Below are positions 1-5,138 of a DNA stretch of 5,177 nt, in pieces. Source of the DNA: an uncultured Candidatus Saccharibacteria bacterium (GTDB taxonomy: Bacteria > Patescibacteriota > Saccharimonadia > Saccharimonadales > Saccharimonadaceae); NCBI GenBank assembly GCA_937889535.1, contig CALBZW010000015.1, positions 1 through 5,177 on the forward strand. Reading direction: 5' to 3'. The position numbers were made by a program, and so were the translations under genes. Numbering within the stretch: the stretch's first letter is position 1; every line of letters begins with the position of its first letter. Under the pieces are notes generated by a model, which was given only the letters and a program-made list of their open reading frames with translations, was not told the DNA's origin and made no database searches.

Positions 1-20
1 CGATTCTACTAGTAGAATCG
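1..20. repeat. Perfect 20-bp palindrome at the left window edge
   Basis: CGATTCTACTAGTAGAATCG equals its own reverse complement. As RNA it would fold into an 8-bp stem with a CTAG loop. It lies at the very first base and downstream of the leftward promoter at 63-91, so it would be inside that transcript. No T-run follows it on the plus strand; the minus-strand continuation is outside the window, so a terminator role cannot be judged. It could also mark a contig break at an inverted repeat. Confidence 0.8.
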
Positions 21-52
21 GGTTTATTAAACCGCTTGGCTTTGTATCAAGC
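21..52. repeat. Two consecutive short hairpins
   Basis: GGTTT/AAACC (21-25 with 29-33, loop ATT) is followed directly by GCTTG/CAAGC (34-38 with 48-52). Together with the palindrome at 1-20 they make three hairpins in a row, all within the first ~55 nt of the transcript predicted from the leftward promoter. They could be a structured 5' leader or part of an RNA gene lying mostly outside the window. Each stem is short, so the individual hairpins are weak evidence; the run of three is what makes them worth recording. Confidence 0.4.
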
Positions 53-62
53 TTATGATTAC

Positions 63-91
63 ATTGTAGCACGGATGTACGAAAATGTCAA
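63..91 (-). promoter_or_regulatory. Leftward sigma-70-type promoter
   Basis: On the minus strand, TTGACA (86-91) is followed by exactly 17 nt and then TACAAT (63-68). An extended -10 TGC precedes the -10 hexamer. The -35 is perfect and the -10 differs from consensus at one base, so this should be a strong constitutive promoter starting near position 56 and reading out of the left edge. It diverges from the gene at 247. The sequence between it and that gene (92-231) is T-rich on the plus strand and shows no convincing gene. Confidence 0.7.
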
Positions 92-231
92 TAGTTTTTA
101 CGGTTTTTATGCTAATTTGCTAGTGTTTTGCCATTTTTTACAGATATTGCTGCATAGTTTTAGCGTCTGTCAATCTTGCAGAAAACTAGGAGTTGTTAGA
201 CAATGTTGGCTGGGGTGTGCGTAGATGCTCG

Positions 232-240
232 TGCTATAAT
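232..240 (+). promoter_or_regulatory. Extended -10 promoter for a leaderless gene
   Basis: TATAAT at 235-240 is preceded by TGC (232-234), forming an extended -10. No good -35 lies 16-18 nt upstream. The hexamer is followed by six bases and then ATG at 247. If the hexamer spans -12 to -7, +1 falls on the A of ATG, so the mRNA should have no 5' leader. A short TTGT-N3-ACAA inverted repeat at 193-203, near the -35 region, might be an operator but is too short to claim. Confidence 0.7.
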
Positions 241-246
241 AAACGT

Positions 247-1527
247 ATGGAAAGCATAAGCGGACGCGAGACTTGGACGGAGAAGGAAGATTCGGCGGAT
301 GATCTGGTGGCAGAATTTGAGGCGATTGACGAGAGTGAGGCAGGTGCGGCAGACGAGATGACTGGCTGGGATAGCCTGATGGAATATCAGCCATGGGAAG
401 AGTTTGAGGAATTTGGGGAGGCTGGAAGCGGTGAAAGCGACGAGGTCTACGAAAGCAATGATATTGACGAATCTGATGAGTATGAGGCATATGATGAAGA
501 GGGTGATGACTGGAGTGAGAATAATTGGGAGGATGGAACTAGCTGGGATGAGGGTGACGAGCGGACAGAGGAATTGGAGCGAGAGAAGCAGTTTGAGGTT
601 TTGACGATACCGCGAGAGATTCTGGAAGAATACGATTTACCGGAGTTACCGGAAAGCCTAGCGATTATGGGTGGAACGGCACGGAGCGTGGCGAGACGGA
701 TCGTAACGGGCGATACGGAACCGGTGCGAGATTTGGACCTAGTATATATACCGGAACTCGGTGACGATGATACTAAGTTGAGTAGTGCGGAGCTGGATGA
801 TCTATCGAAGGAGTATATGCCGGATGATTATATGTATGGGCATGGAATCCAGACAGAAGAACTGGAAAATTATTTCTTGACGCGAGATTTTACGATGAAT
901 CAATGTCTGATTTATCAGGATAAATTAATGTTGACGCGGGCGGCATATGATGATTTGCAAGAAAATATCATCCGACCGTCGTATGATACGCAACCGAATG
1001 CCGAGACGCCGATTAGCGAGCGGTTGTTTTTGAAAGCATTGATGATGAAGGCGATGCTTGCGGCGGCAGGCGTATCTGCGACGCTGGAGGAATTTGGAAT
1101 GGGACAGATAAATGAGGAAATGGCGGAGCGAGTGCGTGAAGGGGAGGATTTGCGATTGGGAGCGCCCAATATTGCACCAGCGCTAAACAGGGCGATGAGT
1201 CAAGGAGCAGAGATAACACAAGAATTCGTTAATACTTTGGTTGAATCTGGGGTAGTGCCCGATTACTATCAGGGTCGGCCGCTGTTGCTAGCGCGCAGAA
1301 CAAAAGATAAGTGTGATGATTTTACCTATCAGCCGGACGACGATTGGAAGAATGAAGAAATATATGACAGCTTGGATGAGACGATAATGGAGTTGCCGGA
1401 TAGGCGGCGGACATATAGCTCAGCGATGCGCGAGGCAATGCAGGAGTATGAGTCGTACTTCCAGATTAAGGAGCGGGAAACGGGGGAATATTCGCCGGAG
1501 GAGTATGAGTGGGTGAATCGGAAATAG
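247..1527 (+). CDS. Acidic-tailed nucleotidyltransferase-fold protein (CCA-adding enzyme/poly(A) polymerase head-like)
   Basis: A 426-aa protein. Residues 1-110 are low complexity and very acidic (45 Asp/Glu, 3 Lys/Arg) with six scattered Trp, and probably disordered. From about 138 the sequence resembles the class II nucleotidyltransferase head: GG at 142-143 with R146, then RDLD at 161-164 supplying a candidate metal-binding D-x-D (D162, D164). RDFTMN (213-218) matches the family RRDFTIN motif after an acidic helix, and DDLQENIIR (235-243) matches the DL...IIR segment. ERLFLKAL (258-265) sits where the nucleotide-recognition helix would be. The C-terminal ~150 residues are unrecognised. No signal peptide or membrane segment is seen. 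The start at 247 is chosen because a TATAAT box lies 6 nt upstream; an in-frame TTG at 193 would place that box inside the gene. Substrate and activity are unknown; it may be a tRNA- or RNA-modifying enzyme or an inactive relative. Arg codons are mostly CGG/CGA, unlike dnaK. Confidence 0.7.
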   Translation: MESISGRETWTEKEDSADDLVAEFEAIDESEAGAADEMTGWDSLMEYQPWEEFEEFGEAGSGESDEVYESNDIDESDEYEAYDEEGDDWSENNWEDGTSWDEGDERTEELEREKQFEVLTIPREILEEYDLPELPESLAIMGGTARSVARRIVTGDTEPVRDLDLVYIPELGDDDTKLSSAELDDLSKEYMPDDYMYGHGIQTEELENYFLTRDFTMNQCLIYQDKLMLTRAAYDDLQENIIRPSYDTQPNAETPISERLFLKALMMKAMLAAAGVSATLEEFGMGQINEEMAERVREGEDLRLGAPNIAPALNRAMSQGAEITQEFVNTLVESGVVPDYYQGRPLLLARRTKDKCDDFTYQPDDDWKNEEIYDSLDETIMELPDRRRTYSSAMREAMQEYESYFQIKERETGEYSPEEYEWVNRK

Positions 1528-1565
1528 AGAGCGTTGTAGTCGATTTATTGACGATAGTTTTAGAA

Positions 1566-1592
1566 AAAATAGCCCCTGAGTGGGGCTATTTT
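1566..1592. terminator. Bidirectional intrinsic terminator between convergent genes
   Basis: A perfect 11-bp stem, AAAATAGCCCC (1566-1576) with GGGGCTATTTT (1582-1592), closes a 5-nt loop. The GC core is flanked by A-runs on the left and T-runs on the right, so it works on both strands. It lies 38 nt after the stop of the nucleotidyltransferase-like gene and 16 nt after the stop of dnaK, and should end both transcripts. It also shows that no dnaJ or other chaperone gene follows dnaK in its transcript. Confidence 0.92.
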
Positions 1593-1608
1593 CGGGTTAG
1601 CGACTAGG

Positions 1609-3510
1609 CTATTCTTTGTCGACAACTTCTCCTTCAACAGCTTCACCGTCGTCTGCGCTAGAATCGTTATCAACGTTAGCGCCATCGGTCTTCGCGTCGG
1701 CAGAAGCAGATTGATACATCTTGGCACCGATTGGCATTAAGACGTCGTTCAAAGCTTTCTGGGCAGCTTCAAGTTTTTCCTTGTCGTCACTGGACTCTTC
1801 AAGAGCTTTTTTCGCTTCGGCGACAGCATCCTTGATAGTCTTCACGTCGTCTTCGGAAATCTTATCCTTGTACTCGTCGGGCATCTTCTCGGCCTGGTAA
1901 ATCGAGTTCTCGAGCTGGTTCTTCGCGTCGATCGCTTCGCGCTTCTTCTTATCTTCTTCGGCGTGAGCTTCGGCCTCGGCTTGAGCCTTTTCAATATCTT
2001 CCTTGCTCATGTTGCCGGAATTCTGAATCGTAATGCTTTGCTCTTTGCCAGTTCCCTTGTCTTTTGCGGTAACGTTCAAGATACCATTAGCGTCGATATT
2101 GAAAGTAACCTCAATCTGCGGGGTGCCGCGAGGAGCGGGAGCGATACCATCGAGGATGAAACGACCGAGAGATTTGTTGTCGGCGGCCATTTCACGCTCG
2201 CCCTGGAGGACATGGATTTCGACTTGTGGCTGATTGTCAGCGGCGGTCGAAAAGACCTCGGATTTAGAAGTCGGGATGGTCGTATTGCGCTCAATTAATT
2301 TCGTGCTGACGCCGCCCATAGTCTCAATACCGAGAGAAAGCGGAGTAACGTCAAGCAAGAGAACATCTTTCACATCGCCCTGCAAGACACCGCCTTGAAT
2401 AGCGGCACCGACGGCGACAACTTCGTCAGGGTTCACGCCCTGCATCGGGTCTTTGCCGAAGATTTTCTTCACTTCTTCGACAACGGCCGGCATACGGGTC
2501 ATACCACCGACCATGACAACTTCGTCGATATCTTTCGCGGTGAGTTTCGCGTCTTTTAGAGCCTTTTCGACTGGCTCGGCGAGACGCTCAAGCAGAGGTT
2601 TAACTAACTCTTCGAGTTTGGCACGGGTTAGCGTGTACTCAAAGTGCTTCGGGCCGTCAGCATCAGCGGTCAAGAATGGCAAGTTAATCTCGACTTCTTT
2701 CGCGCTGCTGAGCTCTTTCTTAGCTTTCTCAGCTTCGTCTTTCACGCGCTGCATGGCGGCGGCATCGTTGCGAATGTCGACGCCGGACTCCTTCTTAAAT
2801 TCATCAAGGAGGAAGTTAACGATAATATTATCGAAATCTTCACCACCAAGGTGAGTATCACCGTTCGTAGACTTCACCTCGAAGACACCGTCGCCGAGTT
2901 CGAGAATCGAGACGTCGAAAGTACCACCACCAAGATCAAAGACGGCGATTTGCTCATCTTTCTTATTCTCAAGACCGTAAGCGAGAGCAGCCGCAGTCGG
3001 CTCATTAATAATACGCTTCACTTCGAGACCAGCGATTTTGCCGGCGTCCTTCGTTGCCTGGCGCTGAGAGTCGTCGAAGTAAGCTGGAACGGTAATAATT
3101 GCTTCGGTTACCGGTTCGCCGAGGAAAGCTTCGGCGTCAGCCTTAATCTTCGAGAGGACCATGGCTGAGATTTCTTCTGGAGTATATTCCTTGCCATCCA
3201 TCTCGACAGCAACACCGTTACCTTTCTTGACAATCTTGTAAGGCATGATGTCGAGATCGCGTTGGACTTCCTTGTCGTCGAATTTGCGACCGATGAGGCG
3301 TTTAATGCCGTAAATCGTGTTCTTTGGGTTGGTCACGCGCTGACGCTGAGCGACTTTACCAACGAGACGGTCGCCTTTTTTCGTCACGGCGACGACGCTA
3401 GGAGTCGTGCGGTCACCTTCGCTGTTTGTGATGACTTCTGGTTTGCCGGCGACCATGTAGGCAAAAGCAGAGTTGGTTGTACCGAGGTCGATACCAATGA
3501 TTTTTGACAT
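1609..3510 (-). CDS. dnaK: Molecular chaperone DnaK (Hsp70)
   Basis: A complete 633-aa cytoplasmic Hsp70, a usual length. It binds exposed hydrophobic segments of unfolded proteins in an ATP-driven cycle normally run with DnaJ and GrpE. The ATPase domain shows GIDLGTTNS (6-14), the NEPTAAALAYG signature (169-179), DLGGGTFDVSI (192-202) and VVMVGGMTRMPAV (331-343). The linker is VLLLDVTPLSLGIE (383-396). The substrate-binding beta domain includes NIDANGILNVTAKDK (471-485), followed by the helical lid and an acidic, Ser/Ala-rich tail ending EGEVVDKE. The segment around 80-103 resembles E. coli DnaK, so the deletion usual in Firmicutes DnaK is absent. Start: ATG at 3510 with AAAGGA 6 nt upstream. 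The gene appears monocistronic apart from possible read-through from the membrane protein gene upstream; grpE and dnaJ are not in the window. Two CIRCE elements predict HrcA control. Arg codons are mainly CGT/CGC, as expected for a highly expressed gene. Confidence 0.99.
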   Translation of the reverse strand: MSKIIGIDLGTTNSAFAYMVAGKPEVITNSEGDRTTPSVVAVTKKGDRLVGKVAQRQRVTNPKNTIYGIKRLIGRKFDDKEVQRDLDIMPYKIVKKGNGVAVEMDGKEYTPEEISAMVLSKIKADAEAFLGEPVTEAIITVPAYFDDSQRQATKDAGKIAGLEVKRIINEPTAAALAYGLENKKDEQIAVFDLGGGTFDVSILELGDGVFEVKSTNGDTHLGGEDFDNIIVNFLLDEFKKESGVDIRNDAAAMQRVKDEAEKAKKELSSAKEVEINLPFLTADADGPKHFEYTLTRAKLEELVKPLLERLAEPVEKALKDAKLTAKDIDEVVMVGGMTRMPAVVEEVKKIFGKDPMQGVNPDEVVAVGAAIQGGVLQGDVKDVLLLDVTPLSLGIETMGGVSTKLIERNTTIPTSKSEVFSTAADNQPQVEIHVLQGEREMAADNKSLGRFILDGIAPAPRGTPQIEVTFNIDANGILNVTAKDKGTGKEQSITIQNSGNMSKEDIEKAQAEAEAHAEEDKKKREAIDAKNQLENSIYQAEKMPDEYKDKISEDDVKTIKDAVAEAKKALEESSDDKEKLEAAQKALNDVLMPIGAKMYQSASADAKTDGANVDNDSSADDGEAVEGEVVDKE

Positions 3511-3516
3511 ATGATT

Positions 3517-3522
3517 TCCTTT
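3517..3522 (-). promoter_or_regulatory. dnaK ribosome binding site
   Basis: AAAGGA on the minus strand lies 6 nt before the dnaK ATG and fixes that start. It sits about 8 nt downstream of the base of the long leader hairpin (3530-3679), so it is outside the stem but close enough for the structure to affect access. Confidence 0.85.
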
Positions 3523-3529
3523 CTTTAAT

Positions 3530-3679
3530 AAATACAGACGGAGGTAGCTGGACTACCATCCTTTTCAGGACCCGCTTGACCCGTCCCGTCGTTACGGGCG
3601 GGTCTGCGCTTCGCTCGCTCCCCGTTGGTCGCGAAGAGTCCTGAAAAGAACCGTAGTCCAGTCACCGACGACTGTATTT
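3530..3679 (-). promoter_or_regulatory. Long structured 5' leader of dnaK (branched hairpin)
   Basis: Two 44-nt arms (3530-3573 and 3636-3679) are complementary at 35 of 44 positions without gaps, including runs of 8 (AAATACAG), 9 (CTGGACTAC) and 11 (CTTTTCAGGAC). Four of the nine mismatches become G-U pairs only when the minus strand is transcribed, giving 39/44 in the dnaK mRNA. The GC-rich middle holds a hairpin at 3578-3604 (11 bp with one bulge, 4-nt loop) and a second stem CTTCGC/GCGAAG (3609-3614 with 3631-3636), suggesting a three-way junction. The 3' arm can also form a local hairpin GGTAG/CTACC (3542-3556), a possible alternative fold. It lies downstream of both dnaK promoters. Function is unknown: mRNA stabiliser, translational or thermal switch, or an inserted palindromic repeat. 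Confidence 0.75.
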
Positions 3680-3702
3680 TTAAATAACAGATTCTATTTA
3701 CA

Positions 3703-3731
3703 ATGATATATCATTAGCACTCATGTGTCAA
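3703..3731 (-). promoter_or_regulatory. dnaK proximal promoter (P2)
   Basis: TTGACA (3726-3731, perfect -35), 17-nt spacer, TATCAT (3703-3708). Predicted start near 3696, giving a leader of about 186 nt. The -35 is the spacer of the proximal CIRCE, so HrcA bound there would block RNA polymerase directly. Confidence 0.7.
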
Positions 3732-3740
3732 CAGTGCTAA
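3714..3740 (-). promoter_or_regulatory. CIRCE element, proximal HrcA operator
   Basis: On the plus strand the left arm TTAGCACTC (3714-3722) is perfect, the spacer is 9 nt (3723-3731), and the right arm CAGTGCTAA (3732-3740) differs from GAGTGCTAA at one base. This is the classical CIRCE inverted repeat (9-N9-9) bound by the heat-shock repressor HrcA. It covers the -35 and part of the spacer of P2. Confidence 0.95.
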
Positions 3741-3748
3741 TTACCCTG

Positions 3749-3777
3749 ATTATAGCAAATTAGCAGTCGTTTGGCAA
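3749..3777 (-). promoter_or_regulatory. dnaK distal promoter (P1)
   Basis: TTGCCA (3772-3777), 17-nt spacer, perfect TATAAT (3749-3754) with an extended TGC just upstream. Predicted start near 3742, giving a leader of about 232 nt that carries the proximal CIRCE as RNA. The -35 lies in the spacer of the distal CIRCE, the same arrangement as P2. Confidence 0.8.
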
Positions 3778-3786
3778 GAGTGCTAA
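3760..3786 (-). promoter_or_regulatory. CIRCE element, distal HrcA operator
   Basis: The plus-strand left arm TTAGCAGTC (3760-3768) has one mismatch to TTAGCACTC; the spacer is 9 nt (3769-3777) and the right arm GAGTGCTAA (3778-3786) is perfect. It starts exactly 46 bp from the start of the proximal copy and holds the P1 -35 in its spacer. The right arm contains the stop codon (3783-3785) and overlaps the end of the neighbouring membrane protein gene. Confidence 0.93.
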
Positions 3787-4412
3787 TTAATTTTGGCTGA
3801 TTTTTGGGGTTTGGGGGTAAGTTTGGGCTTAATAAGGCAGACAATGCAGAGCAATCCGCCGACGAGCGAAGCAATCATATCCCACATCGTATCGGCGACG
3901 CCAGATTTGACTAATTCTTGCATATTTCCATCACAGAATGTGTCATAAAGAAACTCATAACATTCCCAGCCGACCGCAACGAGCGCGACGGCGCCGACGA
4001 GGAAGAGAGCCTGAAACCAACGGGCAGGCTTCTGATTGTGGATTTGTCGCATATAGAGTGCAAAAAGTTCTTGGCCAGCGAGGGCTACGAGAATTCCGGA
4101 GAAAAAATGAACGATTTTATCATAATAGGAGTCGCCGCTCGCCGTCACGAATATTTGACTATACCAGTTTAGGTCGATTCCTAGCACCATTGCAACTACC
4201 AAAAACCCTTCGTAGGCAAGCGTAAGCGGAGTACTAAACTCGACCTTTAGTAACTTAAAGAGGTTCGGGACATAAGGCAAAATAATAGTCGCGACATAGC
4301 TCAAAGGTTTAGACCAAAAAGTTGGCGCAATGAGCCAACCGATCAGCATCAACGCGCCAGCCACAGAGATCATGGCTTTCAGGATATTACTAAAAAATTC
4401 AAGACGCTTCAT
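3783..4412 (-). CDS. Six-helix membrane protein, DUF2238/YjdF-like (VanZ-like alternative)
   Basis: A 209-aa integral membrane protein with about six hydrophobic segments, near residues 10-30, 36-55, 63-80, 100-120, 131-150 and 172-194, and a short Lys-rich tail that is probably cytoplasmic. Conserved polar residues sit in or beside the membrane: YDKIVHFFSG (97-106), WECYEF (149-154) and DTMWDMIASLVGG (174-186). The order DK..HF, E..E, D..WD...GG is typical of DUF2238/YjdF and, more loosely, VanZ-type proteins; neither has a well-established general biochemical role, so no reaction is assigned. It follows the Nudix gene but a terminator and its own promoter separate them. A -10 box 6 nt before ATG and the absence of a Shine-Dalgarno indicate a leaderless message. 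The stop codon lies in the distal CIRCE, and no terminator separates it from dnaK. Confidence 0.75.
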   Translation of the reverse strand: MKRLEFFSNILKAMISVAGALMLIGWLIAPTFWSKPLSYVATIILPYVPNLFKLLKVEFSTPLTLAYEGFLVVAMVLGIDLNWYSQIFVTASGDSYYDKIVHFFSGILVALAGQELFALYMRQIHNQKPARWFQALFLVGAVALVAVGWECYEFLYDTFCDGNMQELVKSGVADTMWDMIASLVGGLLCIVCLIKPKLTPKPQKSAKIN

Positions 4413-4418
4413 GGGTTA

Positions 4419-4427
4419 ATTTTAGCA
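4419..4427 (-). promoter_or_regulatory. Extended -10 promoter for the leaderless membrane protein gene
   Basis: On the minus strand TGC (4425-4427) precedes TAAAAT (4419-4424), followed by six bases and ATG at 4412. The geometry puts +1 on the A of ATG. No clear -35 lies 17 nt upstream, which falls in the tail of the preceding terminator. The same -10, N6, ATG pattern occurs at 235-249 on the plus strand. Confidence 0.65.
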
Positions 4428-4443
4428 CAAAAATACAAGATTA

Positions 4444-4470
4444 AACCCCCGACGCCTTTGGTCGAGGGTT
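4444..4470 (-). terminator. Terminator after the Nudix gene
   Basis: A 10-bp stem (4444-4453 with 4461-4470) closes a 7-nt loop. The single mismatch, C4449 with A4465, becomes a G-U pair only in minus-strand RNA, and the minus strand continues into a T-rich tract (4443 down to 4429). It begins 5 nt after the Nudix stop codon, so it should end that transcript and separate it from the membrane protein gene. Confidence 0.8.
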
Positions 4471-4475
4471 GAGAA

Positions 4476-5099
4476 CTATCCGGGTAGTTCGGCGATTCTC
4501 TCGTTAAGAATCTCAAGCGGGATAATAAGCCCACTGCGATAATTCCGAACAACCTGGAGAACGAGATCGGCGCTACGAAGCTTGCCTTGACGATTTAAAT
4601 CGTAAATCGCGTCTTCGGAAAACCAGCGTTGCGACTTGATTTCTCGATGATCAAACTCGAAATGTTCGTCGGTCAGTTCGGCAACGAACACAATAAGCAG
4701 ACAGGGGTCATCATTATGCTTGCCGTGTTTAATAGCGCAAATTCCCTTAAGCTCAACGCCGCGACCCAATTCTTCATGCGCCTCTCGAACGGCAGCATCA
4801 ATAAATTGTTCGTCCTCTTCACAACTGCCAGAGGGGATATTCCAGTGATCTTCAACAGTACACCAGACACCATTAATTCGACAGCGCAAGTCTTCAACGA
4901 GCAAAAATTCCCCCTTGTCGTTCGTAACAACTACGCCAGCGCGATACCAGGAATCACCCCAGCGCTTACGATGTTGTTTTGTGAATGGGAGCCGAAAAAG
5001 TTCGCTCCGGTCCTTAATAACCTTTGGCGTTTCGATTTTAAGCAAAATCTGCGTACTGATGTGGCCAATCATTCCCATAAGGTGCTGATAAATACCCAT
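4476..5099 (-). CDS. Nudix hydrolase family protein
   Basis: A 207-aa soluble protein with a complete Nudix box at 91-113: G91, E97, R105, E106, E109, E110 and G112 fit GX5EX7REUXEEXGU. The final aliphatic position is Arg (R113), a small departure. These residues bind divalent metal for hydrolysis of a nucleoside diphosphate linked to another group; substrate cannot be read from the box. WNIPSG (86-91) before the box and W159-F160 after it fit the usual fold. About 50 residues precede the domain and ~45 follow it, so it is somewhat longer than minimal Nudix proteins. The start is set by a near-ideal Shine-Dalgarno (AAGGAGGTGA, 5104-5113). It has its own terminator. A promoter between 5100 and 5138 is not clear; TTGGAA with an 18-nt gap to TTTAAA is a weak candidate, so read-through from upstream is possible. 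Confidence 0.92.
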   Translation of the reverse strand: MGIYQHLMGMIGHISTQILLKIETPKVIKDRSELFRLPFTKQHRKRWGDSWYRAGVVVTNDKGEFLLVEDLRCRINGVWCTVEDHWNIPSGSCEEDEQFIDAAVREAHEELGRGVELKGICAIKHGKHNDDPCLLIVFVAELTDEHFEFDHREIKSQRWFSEDAIYDLNRQGKLRSADLVLQVVRNYRSGLIIPLEILNERIAELPG

Positions 5100-5128
5100 T
5101 TCCTCACCTCCTTTTTTATGGGTATTTA
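5089..5128 (-). promoter_or_regulatory. Inverted repeat around the Nudix start with the Shine-Dalgarno in its loop
   Basis: TAAATACCCAT (5089-5099) and ATGGGTATTTA (5118-5128) are perfect reverse complements, 11 bp, separated by 18 nt. In the mRNA the ATG start codon lies in the 3' arm, paired with CAT of the 5' arm, and the loop holds AAGGAGGTGA (5104-5113). The stem could hide the start codon while leaving the Shine-Dalgarno open, or the repeat could be a protein-binding site in DNA. Confidence 0.7.
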
Positions 5129-5138
5129 AAATGAAAAC

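Noticed and set aside
110..122. TGCTAATTTGCTA, also found exactly in the dnaK P1 region (3753-3765, minus strand); a possible third CIRCE half-site
   Set aside because: No matching TTAGCACTC arm lies 9 nt away on either side, so it is not a CIRCE; an AT-rich 13-mer shared once is weak evidence.
36..224. Small plus-strand reading frame of 62 codons left of the first gene
   Set aside because: It begins with TTG, has no Shine-Dalgarno, has an irregular Cys-rich composition, and lies across the intergenic promoter region.
193..246. Upstream in-frame TTG start for the nucleotidyltransferase-like gene
   Set aside because: AGGAG at 188-192 abuts the TTG with no spacer, the added residues look non-coding, and the extension would contain the TATAAT box that sits 6 nt before ATG 247.
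170..1219. Minus-strand reading frames opposite the nucleotidyltransferase-like gene
   Set aside because: They are shadows of the acidic, GAG/GAT-rich coding strand; the antisense products are Ser/Pro/His-rich and lack ribosome binding sites.
1963..3507. Several plus-strand frames opposite dnaK
   Set aside because: dnaK is unambiguous over the whole stretch, and antisense frames are expected in a gene with strong codon bias.
3578..3636. The GC-rich leader core as a tRNA or known riboswitch
   Set aside because: No cloverleaf, T-loop consensus or recognised riboswitch core could be found by eye.
3530..3679. The dnaK leader hairpin as an intrinsic terminator or attenuator
   Set aside because: No U-run follows the stem on the dnaK strand; the next bases are mixed A/T leading to the ribosome binding site.
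4629..5129. A 166-codon plus-strand frame opposite the Nudix gene
   Set aside because: The minus-strand frame has an intact Nudix box, a strong Shine-Dalgarno and a terminator; the plus-strand product shows no recognisable motif.
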